Origin: Pseudomonadota bacterium
GTDB taxonomy: Bacteria > Pseudomonadota > Alphaproteobacteria > Micavibrionales > Micavibrionaceae
NCBI GenBank assembly: GCA_963204715.1
Contig: CAUJHK010000031.1
Coordinates: forward strand, 1-41,411
Length of the DNA: 41,411 nucleotides
Direction: 5' to 3'
Under the pieces are notes generated by a model, which saw only the letters and a program-made list of their open reading frames with translations, was not told the origin of the DNA and ran no database searches. Position numbers and translations under genes: made by a program. This document shows positions 15,932-23,774 of this stretch, one piece after another (position 1 is the stretch's first letter; each line of letters opens with the position of its first letter).

Positions 15932-16266
15932 TAAAGCCTGCCGCCAAGAGGTATGTCTTTGTCGGGGGCTATCAAGGTGACATTTCCTTGTGCGTCGGGG
16001 AAACCCAGTACCAACACTTCAGACATGTACTTTCCAATTTGCTTTGGGGGAAAGTTGACGACAGCCGCGACAAGCCTGCCTTTTAAATTTTCGGGGCTAT
16101 AGTTTTGTGTGACTTGTGCAGATGTTTTTTTGACGCCCATTTCCGCCCCAAAATCAACCCTCAGCTTATAGGCAGGACGTCTGGCTTCAGGAAAATCCTG
16201 CACATCGACAATTTTGCCGACGCGTATGTCTATTTTTTCAAAGTCCTCATAAGTGATATGGGTCAT
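15928..16266 (-). CDS. tRNA-binding domain protein, CsaA-like
   Basis: This 112-residue protein consists of a single OB-fold EMAP/tRNA-binding domain, as in CsaA (about 110 residues). The conserved start is FEKIDIRVGKIVDVQDFPEARRPAYKLRVDFG. It continues with KKTSAQVTQNYSPENLKGR, VVNFPPKQIGKYMSEVLVLG and the C-terminal PLGGRLY. CsaA has been described as a tRNA-binding, chaperone-like protein. The function here is inferred. ATG 16266 is chosen over the longer track ORF, whose first 11 residues (MCGFFLKESVL) run into the phasin terminator. Its stop overlaps that of the convergent kinase by 3 nt. Confidence 0.88.
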   Translation of the reverse strand: MTHITYEDFEKIDIRVGKIVDVQDFPEARRPAYKLRVDFGAEMGVKKTSAQVTQNYSPENLKGRLVAAVVNFPPKQIGKYMSEVLVLGFPDAQGNVTLIAPDKDIPLGGRLY

Positions 16267-16283
16267 CAAAACGCTTTCCTTAA

Positions 16284-16309
16284 GAAAAAAGCCGCACAAT
16301 GGCGGCTTT
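16284..16309 (-). terminator. Rho-independent terminator after the phasin gene
   Basis: Read on the minus strand, AAGCCGC and GCGGCTT form a 7-bp stem with a 6-nt loop, followed directly by a run of T residues. It sits 20 bp past the phasin stop and just before the CsaA-like start. Confidence 0.8.
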
Positions 16310-16328
16310 AAAACAGATTTATGCCATG

Positions 16329-16769
16329 CTACTTGTTGGCAGAGCTTTTTATTTCCGAAATGCTGTCTACAAGGCGGCGATTCAAAACCTCAGCCGTTTC
16401 AAACGTGCTTTTGCGCATCATCTCAATCAGCTCTTGTGAGTTTAGCATGGATTTTTCACAGGCTGTTTTCAAAATATCGGCCTGTTTGGAGAATTTGTCC
16501 TGTGGTGTGCCTTCCTTCATGGTTTCGCGGGCGAGCGTGGAGTTGTCCTGCACAAACTGGCTCATCATTTCGGCCTGCCTTTGTGCCATAACCTGCCAGC
16601 CCTGCATCATCATCTGGTTTGCCTGCATCAGGGCCTGCATATTTTTGCGCTGGGCTTCCATAGCCATTTTCATATCAAAAGGTGCGGCCGGTACAACGCC
16701 AGACATCATTTTTTTTAAGTTTTCCTGCGCGTCTTCAAAAAAGCCTTCAGAAGCTTGTTTCTTTTGCAT
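16329..16769 (-). CDS. Phasin family protein
   Basis: This 146-residue, methionine- and glutamine-rich, all-helical protein has the alphaproteobacterial phasin pattern: FDMKMAMEAQRKNMQALMQANQMMMQGWQVMAQRQAEMM, followed by a second amphipathic helix region ending in AEVLNRRLVDSISEI. Phasins coat polyhydroxyalkanoate granules and control their number and size. The PHA synthesis genes lie 14 kb downstream, which supports the call. It is monocistronic: a near-consensus promoter lies upstream and a terminator directly downstream. The ribosome binding site AAAGGG precedes the ATG by about 8 bp. The spacing of hydrophobic residues supports a coiled-coil oligomer. Confidence 0.85.
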   Translation of the reverse strand: MQKKQASEGFFEDAQENLKKMMSGVVPAAPFDMKMAMEAQRKNMQALMQANQMMMQGWQVMAQRQAEMMSQFVQDNSTLARETMKEGTPQDKFSKQADILKTACEKSMLNSQELIEMMRKSTFETAEVLNRRLVDSISEIKSSANK

Positions 16770-16802
16770 GATGTTGCCCTTTAAATTTTGTTAATGTTCG
16801 TT

Positions 16803-16831
16803 AAAATATGCCTTTTACTGCCAATGGTCAA
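16803..16831 (-). promoter_or_regulatory. Near-consensus sigma-70 promoter for the phasin gene
   Basis: On the minus strand TTGACC and TATTTT are spaced by exactly 17 bp, with a predicted leader of about 27 nt carrying AAAGGG. This is among the best promoter matches in the window and suggests strong constitutive expression. Confidence 0.55.
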
Positions 16832-16987
16832 GCTTTTCAGGCCAAAGACTTTGTGCACATTCTCCAGTGTGTGCAGACGCGCATATTAACCCGATGTTTT
16901 ACAAGAAAATTATCACATTATTAACCTCTTTTGGGCAAAGTTGTGGGTGGATGTTTTGTACCCTTCAAATCATCGGGAATCCTTGGA

Positions 16988-19528
16988 ATGTCAGACATAG
17001 AACTCGATAAAGAAAAAAGAATTGCGAATGTTTTGAAAGATAGCCTTTCAAGCCAAGGTTTTTTTGCGGGTGGTTTTTCTCAAGTCATGGTTCTTTTAAA
17101 CGGTATTATTCTGACGCTCGCGGCATACGTCACGCTGGGAATCTTTGCTGATAGAATTGTTTTTGAAGACATATCCAGAACATCTTCAAATGTTCTGGAT
17201 TTTATAAATCACGAGATGGATGATGTTGAAAATGGAATTTTTGCCGCAGGAAACATTATCTTTTTTTCCAATGATTTAGCGCCAGAAAAAATTTCAAAAA
17301 ATTTTTCCGAGCTTTTTTACTACAAAAAGTTTTTTAAAGACATTTATTGGATGGAGCAGGATACTAGCGGTCGTTATATCGCAAGAAAACTGTATGAAGA
17401 AGAGGCTGCACCACAAGGAACAGGCGGTCCTGAAGGTTTGGAAAGACACCAGAATATTTTAAAGGCACTGGCGGCTTTCAATAGTGACGAAACACATGTC
17501 CTGACATCTACGGATAGCAAGGATGTGGATGAGCATGAAGTGGTGGTGGGGCGTCGCGTGAAGATGATGGATAACACCTATGATTACATATACGGTATTA
17601 CATCCTTCCAGAAAATTATTGGCAATGACAGTCAGGCATCAAAATACAACCTTCCTCGCATCGAAGTTTGGGATTCCAGCTATGAAAACAATTACTTTTC
17701 GTACAAAAAAAACGATAACATTGGGGCTGACAATGATGGCTCTTTAAGGCTTGAAAACACAACATCATTGGGAGAAAAAAGCTTTCAGATATTATACTGG
17801 ATTGAGGTGGATGACAGGCAGAATTTTTTGAAAAAAATGCCAATTATCGCTTTGTTTCTTGGCGTGGTTTTGACCATTGTTGGCACATTGTACGTCAGAA
17901 GCAACCATGTTCAGTCTAAAAAGCTGGCTAAAATGAACATAGAATTGGCTGAAAAAAACCAAAGAATGAATTTGGAGATTCAGGAAAGAGAAAAGCTTAA
18001 CCATGCCATCCGAAAGCAGGAAAAAGACAACAGGGCCATCATAGACTCTGTCAGCGATATTATTTTTGAAACCAATACAGAAGGCAAAATTCTTTTCTTG
18101 AATGAAACCTGGCAAAAAATCACTGGCTTCACGATTGACAGGTCGCTAGGGCGCAATCTCTTTGACATGCTCTACACACAAGATCAGGCAGAACAAAAGA
18201 ACAACATGGCTCTTCTGGTGAAGGGGAGAAAACAGTCCTACAGAGCCTTTACAAGGCTTCGCACGGCGGATGGAACATTCCGCTCGGTGGAATTGGCAGT
18301 GTCTATGCTAAGACAGGACGAAAAGCGCGAACTGCGTGTTGTTGGCACTATCATGGACGTGGAAGAAAGACGTCGTGCCGAAAGAGCTTTGTCAGAGGCT
18401 GAAAAGAAATATCGCGCTATTGTTGAAAACGCGGCGAGCGGAATTTATCAGGTCACGCCCGATGGGCAATATTTAAGTGTCAACCCCGCCATGAACAGGA
18501 TCTTGGGGTATGAGGCGCATGAAGATGTTTTAAAAGACGTCCACAATGCAAACATTGATGTCTATTACAATCCCCGTGAGCGAGAAAAACAGTTAAGGGA
18601 TGCTGTTCGCCATGGCGTGTCAAACTTTGAAGCACAAATTAAAAAGAAAGATGGGCGCGTGGTGTGGGTGCAAGAAAGCCTGCGTGCTGTAAAAGACGAA
18701 GGGGAGCAGGTTCTTTATTTTGAAGGCAGCATTGAAGATATTACCTTAAGAAAAGAGGCGGAAATTGCCCTGCGCGATGCAAAAGTGGAATCGGATTTGG
18801 CGAACAGAGCAAAATCTGAATTCTTGGCGAATATGAGCCATGAGCTCAGAACGCCGTTGAATGCGATTATTGGCTTTTCAGATATTATTCACAGTCAGGC
18901 TTTTGGAGAAGTAGGCCGTCCTGAATATCTTGAATACTCCAAGGAAATAAACAATAGCGGCAAAAGACTGCTTGAGGTCATCAATGATATTTTGGATGTG
19001 TCCCGTATCGAGGCAGGTGATAGACAGTTAAACGAAGGTATTGTTGATTTGAACAAGATTGTGACATCCAGTCTTGAAATTCTGTCCGCAAAAATTGAAC
19101 AAAGCTCCCTGACGGTTATGAATTATCTGTCATCAGAAACGCCCAAGGTCATTGGCGAAAGCCATGCTATCAAGCAAATGATGCTAAACCTTTTATCGAA
19201 CGCAATTAAATTTACGCCAGATTCCGGAAGGCTTTCCATCGCAGCTGAAATGGATGACGATGGGCAGATGAGGTTGTCAGTCACAGACACTGGCATAGGC
19301 CTTACGGATGAAGAAGTCGAAATTGCGTTGTCACCGTTTGGTCAGGTGAACACCTCCCTCAGCAAAGATGAGGCAGGAACGGGGCTGGGTTTAACGCTTG
19401 TAAAATCTCTTATATCGCTCCATGGCGGTAGCTTTGAGTTGTTCTCGCAAAAGGGAGTTGGGACAACGGCAACCCTGGTGTTCCCCGTAAAGCGCGTTTC
19501 ACACAACATCGTCAAAGAAAAAGTTTAA
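16988..19528 (+). CDS. Membrane sensor histidine kinase with two PAS domains (PleC-like)
   Basis: This 846-residue kinase has TM1 at about 30-55, a large periplasmic sensor region (about 56-280) with a CHASE-like look, and TM2 at about 284-303. A short coiled coil, PAS1 (about 345-455) and PAS2 (about 470-595, ending with a PAC motif FEGSIEDITLRKEA) follow. The HisKA domain has His618 in NMSHELRTPLNAIIGF and the HATPase has MLNLLSNAIKFTP, DTGIGL and GTGLGLTLV. The HisKA segment QAFGEVGRPEYLEYSKEI is typical of the alphaproteobacterial PleC/DivJ kinase group. It is therefore a candidate cell-cycle or developmental kinase feeding a DivK- or PleD-type regulator. No response regulator gene is adjacent. 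ATG 16988 is chosen over the track's TTG 16931 on the basis of GGGA upstream. It ends in a 4-bp tail-to-tail overlap with recX. Confidence 0.92.
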   Translation: MSDIELDKEKRIANVLKDSLSSQGFFAGGFSQVMVLLNGIILTLAAYVTLGIFADRIVFEDISRTSSNVLDFINHEMDDVENGIFAAGNIIFFSNDLAPEKISKNFSELFYYKKFFKDIYWMEQDTSGRYIARKLYEEEAAPQGTGGPEGLERHQNILKALAAFNSDETHVLTSTDSKDVDEHEVVVGRRVKMMDNTYDYIYGITSFQKIIGNDSQASKYNLPRIEVWDSSYENNYFSYKKNDNIGADNDGSLRLENTTSLGEKSFQILYWIEVDDRQNFLKKMPIIALFLGVVLTIVGTLYVRSNHVQSKKLAKMNIELAEKNQRMNLEIQEREKLNHAIRKQEKDNRAIIDSVSDIIFETNTEGKILFLNETWQKITGFTIDRSLGRNLFDMLYTQDQAEQKNNMALLVKGRKQSYRAFTRLRTADGTFRSVELAVSMLRQDEKRELRVVGTIMDVEERRRAERALSEAEKKYRAIVENAASGIYQVTPDGQYLSVNPAMNRILGYEAHEDVLKDVHNANIDVYYNPREREKQLRDAVRHGVSNFEAQIKKKDGRVVWVQESLRAVKDEGEQVLYFEGSIEDITLRKEAEIALRDAKVESDLANRAKSEFLANMSHELRTPLNAIIGFSDIIHSQAFGEVGRPEYLEYSKEINNSGKRLLEVINDILDVSRIEAGDRQLNEGIVDLNKIVTSSLEILSAKIEQSSLTVMNYLSSETPKVIGESHAIKQMMLNLLSNAIKFTPDSGRLSIAAEMDDDGQMRLSVTDTGIGLTDEEVEIALSPFGQVNTSLSKDEAGTGLGLTLVKSLISLHGGSFELFSQKGVGTTATLVFPVKRVSHNIVKEKV

Positions 19529-20157
19529 GCCGCTGCGCTGTGAATAATCTGCTGCGCTTCGTCTAAGTCCATCTTCAGGGCTGTTTGTGCGATGTCATAG
19601 CCAAAGCCAGCGCGTCCCAGAGTTGCGAGTTCTTTTTGCCTGTCTGCGGTGTCATTTTTGCAAAAGGGGCCCAGCCTTTTTTTTCGGGCGCATATCAGGG
19701 CGGCAACAAGCTCGCGGTCGTGCGGGCATTCAAGACTGTCATCAAAATCACGGATAGACTGAGCGGCTGTTGAAGATAAAAATCCTTTGGATTGCAGTTT
19801 GGCGACAATAGCTTGTTTTGATTGGCCGCGACGGCGCAACGACGTAATCATCCCTTGAAGATAAAGAGAATCGTTTAAAAGACCTATGCGGGAGAAGTTT
19901 TCGACGCTTTGTGTTAGAAGTTTTTGGCACTCACCCAAGTCTTGTTCCTTATGGTAATTACAGGATCGTTTGATCTTGCGCATCATCACCCGCTCAAAAT
20001 GCATGCTGCTGGTAGGAAAGCGTTGCAGGTAAGCCAGCCCCGCATTGTGAAGGTAGGTTTGCGTAATTTTTTTTGGTATTTTTTTGGGTGCAGGCGCAGA
20101 GGTGCTATTTACATTGCACTCCATCGGCTTATCTTGGTTTTTCCTATTAATCTTCAT
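19525..20157 (-). CDS. recX: Regulatory protein RecX
   Basis: RecX binds RecA filaments and inhibits recombinase activity. This 210-residue protein shows the three-helix repeat architecture of the family: YLHNAGLAYLQRFPTSSMHFERVMMRKIK, GLLNDSLYLQGMITSLRRRGQSKQAIVAKLQSKG, and the last repeat RAGFGYDIAQTALKMD. The first 30 residues are lysine- and proline-rich and precede the conserved part. recA is not adjacent, unlike in many bacteria. Its ATG lies only 20 bp from the start of the divergently transcribed permease gene, so each promoter must extend into the other gene. Its stop overlaps that of the PAS kinase. Confidence 0.88.
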   Translation of the reverse strand: MKINRKNQDKPMECNVNSTSAPAPKKIPKKITQTYLHNAGLAYLQRFPTSSMHFERVMMRKIKRSCNYHKEQDLGECQKLLTQSVENFSRIGLLNDSLYLQGMITSLRRRGQSKQAIVAKLQSKGFLSSTAAQSIRDFDDSLECPHDRELVAALICARKKRLGPFCKNDTADRQKELATLGRAGFGYDIAQTALKMDLDEAQQIIHSAAA

Positions 20158-20177
20158 TGCCCGTATTCAGGTTGTTT

Positions 20178-20999
20178 ATGTCAGAGCTAGATTTTATACC
20201 AAACCAACAAGAGTTCAAACCAAGAACAATTCCTCCCATCAATTTTATAGGCCTAAAAACCCTGATATATAAAGAGGTTGGCCGTTTTATCAATGTTTAC
20301 ACCCAAACTATTGTCGCGCCCGTTGTGACCACGCTTATGTTTTATTCTGTGTTCGCGCTGGCTTTTGGGGGACTGGAAATGAAAATAGGGGATATGTCCT
20401 ACCTTACATTTTTGGCACCAGGATTGGTTATGATGACCATGGTGCAAAATGCTTTTGCCAACACATCGTCCTCTATTGTGATAGCCAAGGTGCAGGGCAA
20501 TATTGTTGATGTTTTAATGCCCCCCATTTCTGCAGGCGAGCTGTTCGCAGGCTATATGATTGGCGGCGTTATAAGGGGGCTGGTGGTCGGCTTTGTCTGC
20601 GCTTTCGTTATATGGCTGGTGGTTGGTCTTCAGGTTTATTCCCTTATGGCTATATTGGCTTTTGCAGTCCTTGGGAACGCCCTTATGTCGGCCTTGGGGC
20701 TGGCTGCGGGCATCTGGTCAGAAAAGTTTGACCACATAGCCGCCGTAACCAATTTTGTTGTAACGCCCATGACGTTTTTATCAGGGACATTTTACTCTGT
20801 AGGGCAGCTGCCACCGCTTTGGGCAAAAATAGCGCATTACAACCCGTTTTTTTATATGATTGATGGCTTTCGCTATGGCTTTATAGGTCATGCGGACGGA
20901 AACCTGATGATAGGTCTTGCGTTGCTTTTAAGCATAAACATCTTTTTGGGTTTTCTGACCTTACGCATGTTAAAAACAGGCTATAAAATAAAAAGCTAG
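20178..20999 (+). CDS. ABC-2 type transporter permease
   Basis: This 273-residue integral membrane protein has the six-helix ABC-2 permease fold. The cytoplasmic N-terminus ends in GLKTLIYKEVGRFINVYTQTIVAPVVTTLMFY, the conserved start of YadH/NodJ-type permeases. The ABC-2 signature region reads NPFFYMIDGFRYGF. These permeases work with a separate ATPase to export lipids, polysaccharides or drugs. The substrate is unknown. No ATP-binding partner is encoded next to it, and the gene downstream is hslO. ATG 20178 has CAGG about 6 bp upstream and is preferred over the TTG at 20157 in the track, which would overlap the recX start. Confidence 0.9.
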   Translation: MSELDFIPNQQEFKPRTIPPINFIGLKTLIYKEVGRFINVYTQTIVAPVVTTLMFYSVFALAFGGLEMKIGDMSYLTFLAPGLVMMTMVQNAFANTSSSIVIAKVQGNIVDVLMPPISAGELFAGYMIGGVIRGLVVGFVCAFVIWLVVGLQVYSLMAILAFAVLGNALMSALGLAAGIWSEKFDHIAAVTNFVVTPMTFLSGTFYSVGQLPPLWAKIAHYNPFFYMIDGFRYGFIGHADGNLMIGLALLLSINIFLGFLTLRMLKTGYKIKS

Positions 21000-21007
21000 G
21001 TTTGCCG

Positions 21008-21898
21008 ATGGATGAAAACTTTACCATTCCCTTCCAACTGGAATCCTCCCATGTTCGCGGCAGGATTGTAAGGCTCTCTTCCGCCTTGGATGGGATATTG
21101 TCCGCGCACAACTACCCCGCCAATATTGAGAAGCTGGTGGCTGAGGTTTGTGTTTTGTCCTCACTGCTGTCCTCCATGCTGAAATATGAGGGCATTTTCA
21201 CCCTGCAGGCGCAATCGGAAGGCGCTGTCCGCATGCTTGTGTCTGATGTGACATCGAAGGGGGACTTGCGCGCCTGCGCGACCTTTGATGCTGATGCATT
21301 TTTAGGTGATGACAAAGAAGTTAAGCCCTCGTCCATGGATCAAGGTTATATGGCTTTTACGGTAGACCAAGGAGTGCATACGGAGCGGTATCAGGGTATT
21401 GTTGAACTAAAGCCTGAAGGGCTTGTCGCCAGCGTTCAAAACTATTTTTCCCAGTCAGAACAGATAGCAACAGGGCTTGTTGTGTCTGTGGGGAAGGTTG
21501 ATGGGGCTTGGCGTGGCTGTGCCATTATGGTGCAAAAGATGCCCGATGAAACGCAAGCCTATAACAAAGACACCGTTCCCAGCGATGTGGAAGATGACTG
21601 GCGCCGCGCCATGATATTGCTCAGCAGCGTGAAGGAGGAGGAGATGCTTTCGCCCGATCTGGACGCAAAGGACATTCTCTACAGGCTTTTTCATGAAGAG
21701 GGCGTGCGCGTTTACGACCCCCAGCCATTGCAAAAAAACTGTCGTTGTTCTCAAGACAGGGTTTTGGCCGTGTTGTCTGGTATGTCGAAAGAAGATTTGG
21801 CAGACATGGTCGTTGATGGCAACATCACCATGACATGTGAATTTTGTAGCAAAAATTATATTTTTAACCCAGACAATATTCAAGAAGGAGCGCATTGA
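21008..21898 (+). CDS. hslO: Redox-regulated chaperone Hsp33
   Basis: Hsp33 is a holdase activated by oxidation in the cytoplasm. The 296-residue protein has the N-terminal domain with IPFQLESSHVRGRIVRL and a C-terminal zinc centre made of CRC (NCRCSQ) and CEFC. These are the four cysteines in the CxC...CxxC pattern that bind zinc when reduced and form disulfides under oxidative heat stress. The middle linker includes DILYRLFHEEGVRVYDPQPL. ATG 21008 is preferred over TTG 21002, with AGGT about 7 bp before it. It follows the permease by 8 bp and its stop shares bases with the start of the next lipoprotein gene (TGATG type overlap), so the three genes are likely one transcript. Confidence 0.95.
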   Translation: MDENFTIPFQLESSHVRGRIVRLSSALDGILSAHNYPANIEKLVAEVCVLSSLLSSMLKYEGIFTLQAQSEGAVRMLVSDVTSKGDLRACATFDADAFLGDDKEVKPSSMDQGYMAFTVDQGVHTERYQGIVELKPEGLVASVQNYFSQSEQIATGLVVSVGKVDGAWRGCAIMVQKMPDETQAYNKDTVPSDVEDDWRRAMILLSSVKEEEMLSPDLDAKDILYRLFHEEGVRVYDPQPLQKNCRCSQDRVLAVLSGMSKEDLADMVVDGNITMTCEFCSKNYIFNPDNIQEGAH

Positions 21899-22473
21899 TG
21901 AAAGCCAAGCTATTACTCTTCGCATCAGTTTTAACATTGGGGGCGTGTGTCGTGGCTCACCCTGAAAGCTCGCCGCAACTAACCTTTGCAAACTACACGC
22001 CGCAAACTTTGAATGTGCAATCATCCAGTGTCGCTGAAAGCTTTCAGGGCAAGGTTGTTCAAGGTGATATATCAGGGCAGTTTGTGATGGCGCCCGATGA
22101 GGCTGTGCAAAAATATGCCGCCAACAGGTTTAAAAGCGCTAACGCGGCGGACGGAAGCTTTGTTCTGGACATTCAGGACAGCTTTGTAACCATGCGGCAG
22201 ATTGAACAGCAGAACAAAGTTCTAGAATGGGCGGATGTGGGCAAGGAAGATGAGTACCGCGTGTTTTTGCAGGTGCAAGTTGTTGCTCAACCATCGGGCT
22301 TTAAGGGTCGTCAGGCTACGACAATCAAATTTGACAGGACTCTGGTTATGCCATCAAGCGTTACTCTGGCAGAACGTGATATGCGCCAGACCAAGTTTTT
22401 GGAAAAGCTTATCTCTGACCTTGATGCCCGCGTGAATGAGGCGTTAGACCAGACACCATCCATCCGCCAATAA
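21898..22473 (+). CDS. Putative lipoprotein of unknown function
   Basis: This 191-residue protein starts with a lipoprotein signal peptide, MKAKLLLFASVLTLGAC, whose lipobox LGAC puts the lipidated cysteine at position 18. The mature part has no membrane segment. It contains a predicted mixed alpha/beta domain with YRVFLQVQVVAQPSGFKG and a C-terminal helix (MRQTKFLEKLISDLDARVNEAL). The layout resembles small outer-membrane lipoproteins that measure or buffer envelope assembly, but I do not recognise the family. A strong ribosome binding site, AAGGAG, lies 7 bp before the ATG. Translation is coupled to hslO by a 1-base overlap. A strong terminator follows 23 bp after the stop. Confidence 0.8.
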   Translation: MKAKLLLFASVLTLGACVVAHPESSPQLTFANYTPQTLNVQSSSVAESFQGKVVQGDISGQFVMAPDEAVQKYAANRFKSANAADGSFVLDIQDSFVTMRQIEQQNKVLEWADVGKEDEYRVFLQVQVVAQPSGFKGRQATTIKFDRTLVMPSSVTLAERDMRQTKFLEKLISDLDARVNEALDQTPSIRQ

Positions 22474-22495
22474 AACAAAGTCCATTACAGGCAAT

Positions 22496-22525
22496 AAAAA
22501 ACGGGGCTTTGAAAGCCCCGTTTTT
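22496..22525. terminator. Bidirectional rho-independent terminator
   Basis: AAAAAACGGGGCTTT and AAAGCCCCGTTTTT form a long GC-rich stem flanked by A and T runs, so it can act in both directions between the convergent lipoprotein and OmpA-like genes. Confidence 0.92.
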
Positions 22526-22541
22526 CGTAATTTAAAGCCGA

Positions 22542-23444
22542 TTATTCGAAAGATATTTCCGCACGGCGGTTCGCAGGCTCGCGCACGTTGTCTGGTGTGG
22601 CCACCAGCAACTCGTTCTCGCCACGGCTTTCGACGCGGATAATGTTCGAGGCAACACCACGTGCGGCCAAGGCATCACGCACAGCGTTGGCACGGCGTGA
22701 GGACAGCTTGTCGTTATACTCTTGTGTTCCTGACGTATCTGCGTGTCCGACAACATCAATAGAGCTCAAGTTACGCTTCGCAGCTTCTGTTGCAACAGCA
22801 TCCAGCACGCTCATGGCACCTGGACCAAGGTCGTATTGATCCCAGTCAAAGAAGACGAGATATTTTGCATTTTCAACAGCCATAGGGGCGTTGGGATCAA
22901 CATTATCAAGCGGGTTTGCGCCAGCTACGTTTTCTGGTGCGGCTGGTGGAACATTTGGCATTTGTCCTTCAAGTTGTGACAGAGCTTCCAAAAATTCTTT
23001 CTTGCAGCGGTTGATGTCATCAGGCTGGAAGTTTTCTTCTTGTTGCTCCAGCCAGCAGTCAAAGCGTGCCTGCGCAACGGCAGAAACGTCTGGATAGGCT
23101 TCGCGGGCACCCAGATCAAACATGGAGACAAGCCTGGAACGTCCAAGACTTGTTTCTTCCAGATATTCAGGGGCGATGTTCCAGTCGCTCAAAGGCTCTG
23201 GCATAACAACGTCACCGCGGGCAGAGGCCAAACCTTTACGGGCAAAGTGCAAAGAGTCCGCATGGTCTGTCTGGCCAAGCTCACTATCGACATAGCTTTT
23301 ATATTCAGCTGTCAGTTTTTGTGTGAAGGGGCTTCCTACGGGTTGCACTTCACGCAACGCGTCAACCTCGTCAAATTTATTGAAATCGCAAGCGCCAAGG
23401 GCTGCAACGCCAGCCACTATCATTAATCCGCGCAATATTCGCAT
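22542..23444 (-). CDS. OmpA/Pal-type peptidoglycan-associated lipoprotein
   Basis: This 300-residue protein has a lipoprotein signal MRILRGLMIVAGVAALGAC (lipidated Cys19). A 160-residue region specific to this family is rich in acidic residues, a proline-rich linker follows (VPPAAPENVAGANP), and an OmpA C-terminal domain occupies about 190-300. The peptidoglycan-binding pattern is visible: FFDWDQYDLGPGAMSVLDAVA, then GHADTSGTQEYNDKLSSRRANAVRDAL and the final NRRAEISF. It should anchor the outer membrane to peptidoglycan, but it lacks the short layout of Pal and is not next to tol genes. AAGGAG lies 7 bp before the ATG. Its upstream gap of 330 bp is shared with the PfpI-like gene. Confidence 0.9.
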   Translation of the reverse strand: MRILRGLMIVAGVAALGACDFNKFDEVDALREVQPVGSPFTQKLTAEYKSYVDSELGQTDHADSLHFARKGLASARGDVVMPEPLSDWNIAPEYLEETSLGRSRLVSMFDLGAREAYPDVSAVAQARFDCWLEQQEENFQPDDINRCKKEFLEALSQLEGQMPNVPPAAPENVAGANPLDNVDPNAPMAVENAKYLVFFDWDQYDLGPGAMSVLDAVATEAAKRNLSSIDVVGHADTSGTQEYNDKLSSRRANAVRDALAARGVASNIIRVESRGENELLVATPDNVREPANRRAEISFE

Positions 23445-23597
23445 TGAAAACTCCTTAAAATTCTAAAATGATTCATAACCCATAGTTGGGCTTCCTATTT
23501 TTTACTACCATATGACGCCCAAAGTAAAGCGATATGACCCCAAAAACCAAAAAAAGACCCAATGTTTCCAATGGTTAATTTTAACACCCCCTGTTTA

Positions 23598-23634
23598 CAA
23601 CAATCCGCTCATATTGTTGAAAACGTACGTTTTC
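23598..23634. promoter_or_regulatory. Overlapping dyad and 16-bp perfect palindrome, candidate operator
   Basis: The palindrome GAAAACGTACGTTTTC ends 31 bp upstream of the -35 element, and the dyad CAACAAT / ATTGTTG lies against its left edge. Size and symmetry are typical of a dimeric transcription factor site. The regulator is unknown. Confidence 0.5.
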
Positions 23635-23665
23635 GATTGGTTGTTAAAGTAGAATCCACTAATTC

Positions 23666-23693
23666 TTGACATTCATGGGTGGCTGCGTATTAT
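23666..23693 (+). promoter_or_regulatory. Near-consensus sigma-70 promoter for the DJ-1/PfpI gene
   Basis: TTGACA and TATTAT are spaced by 16 bp. Transcription from about 23700 would give a 75-nt leader before the ATG at 23775. This is the best -35 match in the window. Confidence 0.6.
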
Positions 23694-23774
23694 CGCGGCC
23701 TACAAAAAGAAATCTCGCCAACCGTGAAATTGCTTAATGCATTGAAATCACTGGCATTAATATAGGGTATCTGA

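Larger units (their letters stand above)
23445..23774. other. 330-bp divergent regulatory region with palindromes
   Basis: This gap has no plausible gene. It holds two dyad symmetries: CAACAAT-N8-ATTGTTG (23598-23619) and the perfect 16-bp palindrome GAAAACGTACGTTTTC (23619-23634), which share one base. It also holds a near-consensus promoter for the rightward gene at 23666-23693. The left half, toward the OmpA-like gene, contains A-rich runs and no convincing promoter. Confidence 0.6.

Noticed and set aside
16790-16815. TTAA-N6-TTAA upstream of the phasin gene as a CtrA site
   Set aside because: The spacer is 6 rather than 7 bases, and the site overlaps a good sigma-70 promoter; not enough to claim.
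16886-16926. TTAACC motifs upstream of the PAS kinase as CtrA sites
   Set aside because: The spacing does not fit TTAA-N7-TTAA, and the region is AT-rich enough to give such half-sites by chance.
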